Shown: piece by piece, positions 32,611-43,858 of the stretch
How the letters are laid out: every line of letters starts with the position of its first letter
Position numbering within the stretch: position 1 is the stretch's first letter
Assembly (NCBI GenBank): GCA_946811695.1
Contig: OX328123.1
Location: 155,882,273 to 155,946,272 of the forward strand
Reading direction: 5' to 3'
From: Gonocerus acuteangulatus
Lineage: Eukaryota; Arthropoda; Insecta; Hemiptera; Coreidae
DNA length: 64,000 nucleotides
Made by a program: the position numbers and the translations under genes
Notes under the pieces: model-generated
Database searches by the model: none
Told to the model about the DNA's origin: nothing
The model's input: only the letters and a program-made list of their open reading frames with translations

Positions 32611-32738
32611 ACGAATATCATGATTTGGTGGCCCCTGAGGAGGTGGCATAAGGCCACGAAACATGTAGGGCGTATCAAAAATAAAATAGTGCAAGAATCT
32701 GGAGTACTATTATTTGGACCTTTGCCATATTAATGAAA

Positions 32739-32743
32739 ATATA

Positions 32744-32805
<62 letters not shown>
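32739..32805. repeat. (TA)n array
   Basis: TA dinucleotide run between the PLE end and the pogo-like element; the latter is inserted in it. Confidence 0.9.
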
Positions 32806-32806
<1 letters not shown>

Positions 32807-32807
32807 A

Positions 32808-34064
32808 GGGGAAGGTGTTGTACCTCTGACCATATTGTACCTTTGACCACGGCATGTAGCAACATTTTATAAATTTTGGTGTAATTAGTGGTTAGCTTCT
32901 TTACTAGAAGGCTTGTGTAACCTACTTTGGATAATTCAAGTCAAAGAGGATTCATGCAAAAAATACTTATCCATTTCTATAATAAAAATGTAAGTTATTT
33001 ATTGATGACGTTTTGCCTCATAATATTTTTTGTATTATGTCTTTTTAGATGGAAATCATTTGACAAAGTAGCTATTGCAATAAGAAACATGGTGTAGCTT
33101 CTGAAATTGATTTATCTTAACCCTAAAATTTTTAGCATGCTTTTTAATTTGCACTACCAGGGTGTTGTATCTCTGGCCACGACTAGGTGTTGTTCCTTTG
33201 ACCAGGACAAAGATACAACACACCTGAGCTAATTTTTCATAATTCAACTTTCATGTTCTTCTGCTACATATTTAAAAAAAAAATACTTAATATTGGTTCC
33301 TTCAATTGTTCAAAGAATTTAAAAAATGATAAATAAAATATGTTCAATCTGATTTTATAAATCCTCAGTGTAGCAGTTCGAACCTATCGCCCCTTATCGT
33401 TTTACTTGAAGTTGTAAGACCTCATCGAAAAGCACAGGCAAGGAAAATGTCAAATAGGGGCCGGCCTAAAGGGAAACCTCGTGTCCTGACAGATATTCCT
33501 GAAAAGCTAATTATTGGAGGTGAAAAAAAAAACGGAAGTGACAAGTTTACGAGAGAAGATGAAAATTTGTATGATATTGATGTTGAAGACATTATGGCTA
33601 AACTTCCATACCCTACTATTGCTGGTGGATCTGCTTGACAGTTAAAACGTTTATCGATTGGACTTGATTTTTCAGTATATTAAGCATAACATAATATCAA
33701 TAATAGCTTTTTTATCATTCTTACATCCTTGCCCTGAATTTATTAAACTTACAATTAATTAGAATATTACTGAATACAATTTTTTTTCTGTACTGCTGTG
33801 TTGTTTTTGCATGGTCAGAGGTACAACACCCCATGGTCAAAGGTACAACTACATGTTGTACCTTTGACCACTGTACGATTATTTTTCAAAAAATTAATTA
33901 AAAATACTAAATGCAAAGTTAGAACCTCGAAAAAATTAAATATGATAAGCCATAGAATTATAAAATGCTAATTACAATTAAATAATAAAAATGAATTTAG
34001 CCTTAATATTCAAGCTAAAAAAAAAATTAAATTGTGCAAAGTGGTCAAAGTACAAAACCTTCCC
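32808..34064. mobile_element. Pogo/CENP-B-like DNA transposon remnant
   Basis: Starts GGGGAAGGTGTTGTACCTCT and ends AGTACAAAACCTTCCC; the motif GTTGTACCT-TGACCA recurs near both ends, also at 33160 and 33820. It is bordered by TA. A short plus-strand frame at 33447-33638 (MSNRGRPKGKPRVLTDIPEK) resembles the C-terminal tail of CENP-B/jerky-type DDE transposases. The catalytic domain is gone, so this is an internally deleted copy. Confidence 0.6.
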
Positions 34065-34140
34065 ATATATTATATATATATAGCGCGGCGTGGGCTATTT
34101 TTTTTAACCCCCAAGGGAGACGTTACAATTTATACATATA

Positions 34141-36034
34141 CAGGGTGTCCCGCATTGAGATGTCATAACTTTAGGGGTTAATTTTGCATATCATTTGTAG
34201 TTCAGGGGCGCAAAAATGAGCGTTCTATCTGAAAATGTAGAGGAGCTAAGCACACTTTTGTCTTTTTTAAAAACTACTGGCTTTTTTAAAGAAAAACTGA
34301 GTTTTCGGAATTTGTGATCAATGTATCGTAAATAAATAGAACATTATTAGAACCTACACTAACTTTCCAATAAGATACACCCGTTATTAAAATATAACCA
34401 TGTAAATTAAGAGCTATATTAAAAGTCATAAAGGTGAGAATGTTAAATATTAGTTTTTTATTAAATTATTCAATATTTTCCTAACAGGCTATTTTTAGAC
34501 TTAGAGGTTTGCCTCCGCCTCAAAAGTTTCATTATTTAATAAGCTTTAAAATGGTACTACATAGTTTTAGAAAGAAATCTATTTCAATCTATTTTTTCCC
34601 GATTTCTAAGTCAAAAGTAATAAATGTTCTTTAGCGTGAACGAGCCATTCTGAACAAATTCATTAATTTCACACGAGGATGGTGATGTCCCATCCTTCCC
34701 ACACTACATGGTGTGTATGACACGAGCCCATCTACCGAATATTAACTCACTCTGGTTTCAAATGGATGGTTGCCCAGCTCATAATGGGCAAGTGGTGCCG
34801 GAATGGCTGAAGAGAGAATTCTCTAACTGTTCCCACACTACGTCAACACAATTTTAGCACTGATAAGGGCAGGGGGACACTTCGAAATCACGGGTGAAAG
34901 AATTCAGAAGAACACATTGGATATAATTACCATTAAATACAATGAATACATGTATTATATGGTTATGCCTTGAGGGTATTATTTTATTTTATTTGTTATA
35001 TTAATTCTATTCTACTTAATAAAATTTCTGCTTATAAGTTAACTGAGTTGTACAGTACAATAATACAGTATACAAAAAACTCTCTCCTGCAGATAAAAAG
35101 CGGAAAGAAATACATTTAAATGAAAGGCACCCTCAAAAGTTGCTTTAAAATGTTACCTCGTTTTCCTAGGAAAAATCTATAAAAATCTATTGGTGAGAGA
35201 AAAGCGTTTATTACTGTGGACTTATAACTATTTGTCCAGTAGATTTTCAAAATATCTACAAATATAAGCTTAACGTTTACGTGAATCCACGGCTTTACGG
35301 AGGACATCTTGTCTTTAAGTTCTCATGAGCTGGCACTTGCTCCTGGATCCTCGGAATTCAGTGTTCCGCCATTCCGGCACCACTTGCCCATTATGAGCTG
35401 GGCAACCATCCATTTGAAACCAGAGTGAGTTAATATTCGGTAGATGGGCTTATGTAATACACACCATGTAGTTTGGGAAGGATGGGACATCACCATCCTC
35501 GTGTGAAATTAATGAATTTGTTCAGAATGGCTCGTTCACGCTAAAGAACATTTATTAGTTTTGACTTAGAAATCGGGAAAAAATAGATTGAAATAGATTT
35601 CTTTCTAAAACTATGTAGTACCATTTTAAAGCTTATTAAATAATGAAACTTTTGAGGCGGAGGCAAACCTCTAAGTCTAAAAATAGCCTGTTAGGAAAAT
35701 ATTGTATAATTTAATAAAAAACTAATATTTAACATTCTCACCTTTATGACTTTTAATATAGCTCTTAATTTACATGGTTATATTTCAATAACGGGTGTAT
35801 CTTATTGGAAAGTTAGTGTAGATTCTAAAAATGTTCTATTTATTTACGATACATTGATCACAAATTCCGAAAACTCAGTTTTTCCTTAAAAAAGCCAGTA
35901 GTTTTTAAAAAAGACAAAAGCTTGCGCAGCTCCTCCACATTTTCAGATAGAATGCTCTTTTTTGCGCCCCTGAACTACATATGATATGGAAAATAAATCC
36001 CTAAAGTTATGACATCTCAATGCGGGACACCCTG
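34141..36034. mobile_element. Tc1/mariner-type foldback element with 667-bp inverted arms
   Basis: Begins CAGGGTGTCCCGCATTGAGA and ends TCTCAATGCGGGACACCCTG, flanked by TA on both sides (34139-34140, 35-36 of 36001). The arms 34141-34807 and 35368-36034 are nearly identical over their whole length. The spacer is about 560 bp. Each arm contains the same transposase fragment, so the structure probably arose from two inverted, 3'-truncated copies rather than from ordinary short TIRs. Confidence 0.85.
34734..34850 (+). pseudogene. mariner-like transposase fragment
   Basis: Reads NINSLWFQMDGCPAHNGQVV and PEWLKREF, the motif around the second catalytic Asp (QxDGxPxH) of mariner-type transposases. 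The complementary copy is in the right arm at about 35326-35440 (minus). No complete transposase is present. Confidence 0.72.
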
Positions 36035-36042
36035 TATATATA

Positions 36043-36468
36043 GGCTTGCCATATTTTTGGTGAGTGAAACCGGGACACATCAATATGAGAAGGGCATACC
36101 GGGAGGGGGGGGGGATAAAGTGGTAAAAATTAGAAGCAAAATGGTTAGTTTTAAGCCTTTTTATCAAGCGCAGCGAGTAAAAGGAGTGGGGGATCTCGAA
36201 CTCTAAATTGTTGGTCTCCCCACTTTGTTAAAATAGAAAAGGAAATTTTGCTACTTATTTTTGCTAGTTGTTGCGTTTGCTCTCTGATTACAGTTACAAT
36301 TGTTTTCATTTCTATGGCACTGCATTCATTGTAGAAAAGTAAACAATTCATAAAAACTAAATTCTTAAAAACTAAATCCATTGCTTTATACATCTTACAG
36401 CCGTTTCTGGGACATTGATAAACCCGGGTGGACCAGAGACAAGAGACAAATACCGGGACGTATGGCAA
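36043..36468. mobile_element. MITE with GCTTGCCATA ends
   Basis: GGCTTGCCATATTTTTGG with AACCGGGACA at the left is mirrored by TACCGGGACGTATGGCAAGC at the right. It is bordered by TATATA on both sides. Non-coding, G-run inside. Confidence 0.62.
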
Positions 36469-36484
36469 GCATATATATATGTCT

Positions 36485-37715
36485 GTTCGCTACAAAATAT
36501 CTCTACAAAAATGATGTCAATCGGAGAAATAAGGGCTTAAAACTTCGAAAGTGTTTGTATTGTTCTTTTGTAGGGGGGGGGGGTCGGTTAGTTTATCTCA
36601 CTTTTTAATTGATTGTTTTAAATTGAAATTATCAGTAAAATTAGTCTTTTCGTAAAAGGAGGTAAGAAAATGAGAAACTTAGTGTTTTCGCAGGGTGATG
36701 GTTGTTGCGCCGTAAACATCCTTCTGTTTGAGATTTTATTTTATATTCTTAACGGTACATCAAAACCTACCAATACCTGTATGTATTCCTTTACTTATGG
36801 CACTAGAGATATGAGAAGAACTGCGCTAAGATGAAGCAGTTCGCGCTCCTGATGTCTCAAAAATGGTCCGTTTTTGATGAAATTTGGTACACCAAAATTT
36901 TTCTTAATTTGAAAGGTCGAATTCGTAAACCAGCAGAATCTGTTAACCGGAAGATGGTTTTTGGAGCGTAATTCGCGCGAAAAAAATTGTAACGTTCACG
37001 TTTTCGAGTTCATATGCTTGCAGGTACTCGTTTTATATATTTCTTAACGTAGAACAACGAATAAAACCATTTTAAAGCGATATCTGTACCCGTTTTGAGA
37101 AACATTAAAACACCTCGTTTTCCAAAGTAACTTTCAGTTTGGGTACTCATAAACGATTAATTTAGTTGAAACTTGGTCCAGTCGTTTGATATTCATCTAA
37201 ACTAAGGTAGATACATTTTGGTTCCGTTTGGAGTTAAGGAAGTACAAGAAATAAAATATTTCATTAACAGACTTGAAAGGTTTTGGGATTTTCGTATATC
37301 TTATATATCTCGAAAACGGGGGGTAATCGTGATAAGTGGAAGGTGGAAATTCGAAAGTTCACTAAATTCCTTACAAAAAAGGTTCAGATGTAATTTTTGA
37401 TGGGGCGATGTCAATCCGAGAAATAGATGCTTCAAACTTCAAAATTGTTAGTTTTGTTTTTTTCATTGGTTATTGTTTTTTTTTTAATCGCATTTAATAG
37501 TAAAATTAATATTTTAATAAAATAAGGTATGAAAATGAGAAACGTATTGGTAATAGTGTTTCCCTTGGCAAACCTTGAGAAGGTAGGGGGAGTCATTTCT
37601 CACGAAAGATCAAAACCTACAAACAACTGCTTCTACTACTTAGCTAATGACACTAGGGATATGAACGGAACCGCGCTAAGATGACGCAGTTCCTGCGAGT
37701 CAAACTTTTGTTTTT
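36485..37715 (-). mobile_element. Two family A Helentron-like fragments in tandem
   Basis: Minus orientation. The first carries AATGATGTCAATCGGAGAAA and a 5' tip at about 36815-36850 (GAACTGCGCTAAGATGAAGC). The second runs from AAAATGGTCCGTTTTTGATG (36865) to a 5' tip at 37658-37712 (GAACGGAACCGCGCTAAGAT). (TA)n and 3' hairpin are missing in both. Confidence 0.7.
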
Positions 37716-38053
37716 CTCTTCAATTGCGAGGTTTTGAAAATATCTCCCACAAAAGCTTGATTTATTTTTTGAGTTAAATACCATTTTTATATCTAAATTT
37801 TAATTTAAATTTTATTTTCCGCTTTGTTCCAATCAAATAGCACAAAACATATGAGTTTACTGGAAGAGAAGGTATGCCAAAAATGGCGGCAGGTAACCAC
37901 GCACTACACTCGCTGTTTTCCTGCCCTAACCCACCCGCTACACCATTTCGTCCCGTATGCGCCAACGAAATCGAAGCGCCGACTGACTAGGCTCGGCGGC
38001 GGCGCGCCACTCAAAACCCGGCGTGGCGTAGCGGCGCCGGCGCGAAGCGCATG

Positions 38054-38058
<5 letters not shown>
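37716..38058. other. No gene recognised
   Basis: A locally GC-rich patch at 37960-38050 (GGCGGCGGCGCGCCAC) precedes a (TA)n array. No repeat end was identified. Confidence 0.35.

Positions 38059-38118
<60 letters not shown>
38059..38118. repeat. (TA)n array
   Basis: Thirty TA units, abutting a CAGGCTGTCCCG transposon-like terminus. Confidence 0.9.
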
Positions 38119-38121
<3 letters not shown>

Positions 38122-39290
38122 GCTGTCCCGTAAATGTCTAGTCATATTGTGGGAGGTGATAGAGGACCTTTAGGGGAACTAAAAATGTTCTATGACGATT
38201 TTCTGAATTCTCACACATAAGGGAGGAAACATCGTTTTATTGTTTTATCGAGACAAACGTGGTTTTTAGAAGAATAATCGTTGTAGCTCTGGCCCTGGTA
38301 ACCTCAAAAATTATTATTTTTACCTGGATCACACATTTGAACACATTTTTACAGGTATTTATGATTAGAAAACAAATGCTGTACCTTGAATTGATACTGA
38401 TGGCTACGCTTGTAAACCGCACTGGGATTCTCGTGAGCCCATGTGTGTTTGTTGTGGTAATTAAATATCCCATCCCTAATAAATAAGATGTAGATAGTCC
38501 TGTAAAAATGTGTTCAAATGCGTGATCTAGGTAAAAATAGTAATTTTTGAGGTAAATGTGTGATTGGGGTTCATTAATGGCCACCTCCTGGACCCAGTAT
38601 TAGTTACTGTGATTGAATCTATCCATGCAAAAAGAACTTTAGTCCATTCTTTCCCAATATGTGTTCCGATAATATTTTCTTAAGTATGAGTGATGAATCC
38701 GTTGTATATAAAGATAACTTCACATTTCTATGTTAAAAGGACTTCAATCCAATACATAGTTGCCATAGAAACATAGTCAAAATTTTATTATTCCATGTAG
38801 AAAGGGCTTCAGTCTAGTTTTATCAAAACTACTGATTTTGGACTGAACCTCTTTTTGCATGGATCGATTCAATTAACAAATTCAAAACAAATGTGTATTT
38901 TATTTATTTACTGTTTTAGTTTTTTTTTTTATTTTAGTGGAAGAAATTTTTTTTTATTGTTTTAAGTAAATATTTACGTAATGTTTAAGTAAGTATTTAT
39001 AAAAATAAATATTTCTTTTAAGCTTTTGAATAAACTGAAGAAAACAATATAATTTTCTTTCTACAGATCCACGTTTTTTTTTAAACTTTTGTTCCTACAT
39101 CTTTCACATACTTCAATAACACAGGGTTTTGATTCATGAATGGAAAGATGGTTAAATGAGGAAGTTTTTCTGAAATCCGAAAATCTCAGATCCTTCCCAT
39201 TGAAATGTAACGCTGGTAAGAAATATCAAGAAAATGTCAGGAAACTTAGAATAGCTTTCTTCTGGTAAGATAGACACTGGGCCGCCACAT
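38119..39290. mobile_element. Unclassified DNA element(s) with nested inverted repeats
   Basis: Starts CAGGCTGTCCCGTAAATGTC right after (TA)n, a terminus like the mariner-type one at 34141. Inside, 38298-38353 and 38502-38558 are a 56-bp inverted pair (CCTGTAAAAATGTGTTCAAA). Positions 38611-38636 and 38851-38873 form another (GATTGAATC-ATCCATGCAAA). The right end was not found. Confidence 0.5.
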
Positions 39291-39299
39291 GCGGATAGG

Positions 39300-39610
39300 G
39301 AGTAACCGCGCGAAAACGTTATCCAACAACTATTTCTACAATTTTCTCGAAAACGGTTAAAGTTATCGCCTTAAAAGTGGTTTAATTCGTTTTCCTAGGC
39401 CAAGAAGCCTATAAAACGAGTACTTGCAAGCATATGAAGTAAGCGGAACGATTTTTTTCGCGCGACATTCGCTCCAAAAACCATGTTCCGGTGGGCGGAT
39501 TCTGCTGGTTAACGAACTTGACCTTTCAAATTAGACGAAAGATTTTTGTACGAAATTTCATCAAAATCGGACCATTTTTGACCTGTCAGGGCCGCGAACA
39601 GACAAATATA
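39300..39610 (+). mobile_element. Family A body fragment
   Basis: TTTCTCGAAAACGGTTAAAG to CGAACAGACAAATATATATT, plus orientation, cut at its (TA) segment by the next element's hairpin. Confidence 0.7.
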
Positions 39611-39750
39611 TATTCTAGCGCGGTTCCTCCCTACCCGATAGGGAGGAACCCCGCTTATAAGGTTGATACAATGAAACAATCCGGAAGTGCCGACTAGAAA
39701 ATTTCGCGTTTCAGAACCCCTAGAGGCCGAAAATAACGGTGGTTAAGATT

Positions 39751-39793
<43 letters not shown>

Positions 39794-41117
39794 TTATATA
39801 TACATATATTTGTCTGTTCGCGGATTTCTGGCCTTCCTAATGGTCCGATTTTGATGAAATTTGGTACAAAAATCTGTCGCCCGATTTGAAAGGTCAAGTT
39901 CGTTAACCAGCAAAATCCGCCCACTAGAAGATGGTGTTTGGGGCGAAATTCGCGCAAAAAAATCGTAACGCTTACTTTTTTGAGTTCATAAGCTTGTAAG
40001 TACTCGTTTTATAGGCTTCTTTGGCTAGGAAAACGAATGAAACCATTTTCAAGGCGATAGCTTTAACCATTTTTGAGAAAATTGGAAACATAGTTTTTGA
40101 ATACCGTTTTTGGTTTGGGTACTTAGAATCATGGGATTCAGTTGAAACATTTCCTGCATGTTTTACTATCATTAAAACTAATATGTTGAAATTTTGGTTA
40201 CGTTTGGAGTTAAGGAAAGGTTAGAATAAAATATTTTATTAACAGATATAAAAAGTTTTGGTAACTTTGTATATTTTCCTTAATATCTCGAGAAAGGTTG
40301 AGAATCTTCGTAAACGAAAGACTACCATTAGAAAGCTTACTAAATGCTCTACAAAAAAGGTTCTGATGAAAGTTTTGATTAGGCGATGTCAATCGGAGAA
40401 ATAAGTGCTTAAAATATTAAAGTAATTGATTTTGCTTATTCGAACTGTTATTTTTGTCTGTTTTTATTCCTTGTTATTTTTTAATTGCTTATAGTTGGAT
40501 AATGTATTTTACAATAAAACAGATTAGGCAAAATAAGAAAAACAATTCATTGTTAGAAATATAGCTTGCCAAGAGAAAAAGATTTGATGACGTCTTTTGA
40601 ATATTTTCAATTGCCTTTATGCTGTTGGTTTTTTTATTTTAATTTTTAATTTATTTTATCTGTAGAATTCTTACTATATTAAAAGAACACAGGAATATGT
40701 GAACATTTTTGATATTTTCCAATTCATTGAAACGTATGAAATGAAGTATCGGTAGAAGAGGTTTCTAGGGTCTTGCGGACCCGACCCCAGGTATAGCCAT
40801 AAAACCCTTTGAACAAAGGCCGAGGAAAATATTATCTGTTTCTATTCTATGCTTTTCAAATGAGAATAGGGATATGAACAGGAACCGGGGTCTCCCGTGG
40901 TCTAATGGCTAGCGCCTCGGATTCATAAGCGGGAGATGGTGGGTTCGATTCCCAACCTCCGGCAGGAATTTTATCATCCCATGGCTCGCTGGTAAAATTC
41001 CTCGCTAAACCCTGGATGTCGGCGCTAATTACCTCGATGTAGATGAGCCGTAAAAAAAAAAAAAAAAAAAAAAAAAAACTGGAACCGCGCTAAGATGACG
41101 CAGTTCCTGCGAGTCGG
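39611..41117 (-). mobile_element. Full-length family A Helentron-like element with an inserted SINE
   Basis: Minus orientation. The 3' hairpin is at 39612-39665 (TAGCGCGGTTCCTCCCT and its complement), (TA)n at 39753-39790, body to about 40865, and the 5' tip at 41081-41117 (GGAACCGCGCTAAGATGACG, CAGTTCCTGCGAGTCGGACT). The tip is split by a tRNA-derived SINE at 40888-41078. The stretch 40560-40860 has no block shared with the other copies that I can see. Confidence 0.78.
40888..41078 (+). mobile_element. tRNA-derived SINE
   Basis: The tRNA-like head (TCTCCCGTGGTCTAATGGCT, a box A; GTGGGTTCGATTCCCAACCT, a box B) spans about 75 bp. A tRNA-unrelated region follows (CAGGAATTTTATCATCCCAT), then the tail GATGTAGATGAGCCGTAAAA and poly(A) of about 27. 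It is flanked by a 7-bp duplication GGAACCG (40881-40887 and 41081-41087). It lies in the 5' tip of a family A element, so it is younger than that element. Confidence 0.88.
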
Positions 41118-41149
41118 ACTTTTTTTTTTAAAAGGAGATCGTTGACCGT

Positions 41150-41280
41150 TGATGATGCAAGGGCGCGCCTGATGAAGGCTTGAAGTTCAAGCCGAAACGT
41201 CGGCACAATAAAACCATTTTCACGATAAAATGTAGTTTTATTAAGAAGCAGTGACCGAACCCCGACAATCCCTACCTTAT
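41150..41280 (+). mobile_element. Penelope-like terminal fragment with hammerhead-like core
   Basis: CTGATGA, a 7-bp stem (GGCTTGA/TCAAGCC) and GAAAC at 41169-41198, followed by ATAAAACCATTTTCACG and GTGACCGAACCCCGACAATC, similar to the PLE ends at 56820 and 57100. Confidence 0.65.
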
Positions 41281-41289
41281 ATATATTTT

Positions 41290-41745
41290 TTATTTATTTA
41301 TTAGGAGATACAGAGCACCTTCATACAATTTATCCATAATACATATTCAAATATGAGTCAGTTTACAATTGGGCGTCTCCCGGCCCGGGCGTCAATACGA
41401 TTTTTGTTAAAAAATCTATATTTAGGACGTTTTGGCTATTAGACCCTATATGCATATGTGTCCCTAATGCCTGCTCTTTTACAGTTGCCACAACAAGGAG
41501 GGTTACTTTTCTTGGTGCACCCAATAAAGCAATAACCACTTTCACCACAAAGACAGTGTGACAGTGTACACAAAAAGTTCACACGCCCTTGACATATGGC
41601 CAAATCTTGGACACTTGAAGCATCTGATGGTATCTACATGATCGCCAACCACGCAAAAGTGACTGCCGAGGTATACCCCACCAGATGCAAATAGTAGGGC
41701 TCTCAGTCGACGGTTTACTTCTAAAAGTTTCAGGACTCAGCTATC
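41290..41745 (-). pseudogene. Jockey-like LINE ORF1 (gag) fragment with zinc knuckles
   Basis: Minus strand reads RALLFASGGVYLGSHFCVV then IRCFKCPRFGHMSRAC, a CCHC zinc knuckle. After a frameshift, LCGESGYCFIGCTKK and PPCCGNCKRAGI give a second and third Cys-rich motif. This is the knuckle cluster of Jockey/R1-type LINE ORF1 proteins. Stops and shifts make it a pseudogene; no RT is attached. Confidence 0.75.
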
Positions 41746-41761
41746 TTCCGACCAGACTTAT

Positions 41762-42160
41762 ATTCTAGGGGTTCTGAAACGCAAAATTTTCTAGTCGGCA
41801 CTTCCGGATTGTTTCATGAGATCAACCTTATAAGCGGGGTTCCTCCCTATGAAGGGAGGGAGGAACCGCGCTTAAACGGTTTTCAACAACTATTTGTCCA
41901 ATTTTCTCGAAAATGGTTAGAGCTATCGCCTTAAAAATGGTTTCATTCATTTTCCTAGGCCACGAACTCTATAAAACGAGTACTTGCAAACATATGAAGT
42001 AAGCGGAACGATTTTTTTCGCGCGACATTCGCTCCAAAATCCATGTTCCGGTGGGCGGATTCTGCTGGAACGAACTTGAGCTTTCAAATTAGACGACAGA
42101 TTATTGTACCAAATTTCATCAAAATCGGACCATTATTGAGGCCGGAAAAGCGCGAACAGG

Positions 42161-42215
<55 letters not shown>

Positions 42216-42797
42216 TTGTCTGTTCGCTCTCTAGCTCCTAGACGAATGGTCCGATTTTGATGCAATTTGGTACAAAAATCTGTCGTCTAATTTGAAAGGT
42301 CAAGTTCGTTAACCAGCAGAATCCACCCACTGGAAGATGGCGTTTACGTTTTTAGCGCGGTTCCTCCCTCCCTTCATAGGGAGGAACCCCGCTTATAAGG
42401 TTGAAACAATTTATATAAATAAATATATACATACGTATATATATATATATATATATACAAATTTGAACCACCGTCATTTTCGGTCTCTAGGGGTTCTGAA
42501 ATGCAAAATTTTCTAGTCGGCACTTCCGTATTGTTTCATGAGATCAACCTTATAAGCGGGGTTCCTCCCTGTGAAGGGAGGGAGGAACCGCGCTAAAAAG
42601 GAATTAGCGAAATCCGTTCAGCTGCTCTTGAAATTTGCGCTTAGCAACGCATTTAGCGATTCATTTTTAGCGCGGTTCCTCCCTCCCTTAGGAAGGAACC
42701 CCGCTTATAAGGTTGATGTCATGAAACAATCCGGAAGTCCCGACTAGAAAATTTTACATTTCAGAGCCCCTAGAGAACGAAAATAACGGTGGTTCAA

Positions 42798-42858
<61 letters not shown>

Positions 42859-42896
42859 TATATATATATAAATACATATATGTATATATAAATATA

Positions 42897-42934
<38 letters not shown>

Positions 42935-42938
42935 TATA
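41762..42938. mobile_element. Mosaic of family A 3' ends and (TA)n arrays
   Basis: In order: 3' hairpin end (+) at 41762-41873; body (+) to 42164 and (TA)n 42165-42214; body (-) 42215-42350; 3' hairpin (-) 42356-42410; 3' end (+) 42465-42596; 3' end (-) 42662-42800; (TA)n with TAAATA and TGTATA interruptions 42803-42938. The hairpin blocks GGTTCCTCCCTCCC and GGAAGT-CCGACTAGAAAATT recur in each. The alternating orientations indicate repeated insertion into one another's TA arrays or inversion. Confidence 0.72.
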
Positions 42939-43637
42939 CAGGGTGTTCAAAACTCGATTGTCACCCCCCTTTTTTCCCACAATTTTTGAAAATTAAAAAC
43001 GAAACTTGGCGGGTCTTAACGTGGTGGAATGAACATTCGTTGGACCTAATGCACGACCCCTTAACTTTCTCCAGTTCTTCTCCAGAGACCCTAACTATGG
43101 AATCTCCAATGGAAAGAGGTTATTTTTACGATGGATTATTGTAGAAAATTGAATTTTATGTCGATTTTATATTTGTCATTTTTTCGCTAAAGCGCACCAA
43201 TGAGTAACAAATTGCCAAAAACCGATAAAACCCTTCTTTTTCGTCACTTTTCTGCCAATAACGTAGGAAGTATGTCCGTAATGAAAAAAGTAGTCAATAT
43301 AAACGTTGTAGAGGATTGAATTGACTCCCCATAACGTACCTTCAAATGCCTAAAATGTTAATAGGAATGGAGCAAAATACACTTTTGTTTTTGAAGTTTT
43401 CAGAAAAGTGTATTATCAACGTGATCTACGCTTCATTAAAGCATTTCCTAAAGCATTTTTGCTCCACCTAGTTTTGGGTTTAAGAACGTTTGTAGAAAAA
43501 ATCAAATTCAATTACTTTATAAAGGGATTAAAAAAAAAAATACATTACATTTAAATGATTAGAACTCACCTAATGATTAGAATTTTGTAGTAATTATTTT
43601 TGTGTTGGACTTTTTTCTTTTTTTTTTTTTTCTTTTT
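42939..43637. mobile_element. Unclassified DNA element with CAGGGTGTTC end
   Basis: Begins CAGGGTGTTCAAAACTCGAT immediately after (TA)n, a Tc1/mariner-style terminus. No coding frame and no matching right end were seen; the next family A copy starts in a T-run at about 43640. Confidence 0.45.
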
Positions 43638-43801
43638 TTAGCGCGGTTCCTCCCTCCCCCATAGGGAGGAACCCCGCTTATAAGGTTGATACAATGAAAC
43701 AATCCGGAAGTGCCGACAAGAAAATTTCGCGTTTCAGAACCCCTAGAGACCGAAAATAACGGTGGTTCAAATTTGTATATATATATATATATATATGTAT
43801 A

Positions 43802-43858
<57 letters not shown>

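Larger units (their letters stand above)
31121..32730. mobile_element. Rearranged Penelope-like element with inverted termini
   Basis: Ends are inverted copies: GTCCAAATAATAGTACTCCA (31127) versus TGGAGTACTATTATTTGGAC (32701). Both carry the PLE hammerhead-like core (31184-31211 minus, 32635-32662 plus). Between them lie an endonuclease pseudogene (minus) and an RT scrap (plus). Coding parts in opposite orientation and inverted termini suggest a 5' inversion or a head-to-head dimer with internal deletion. Confidence 0.78.

Noticed and set aside
40888..40965. Functional tRNA gene
   Set aside because: Box A and box B are present, but the acceptor stem does not close well and it continues into a SINE body with poly(A) and target duplication.
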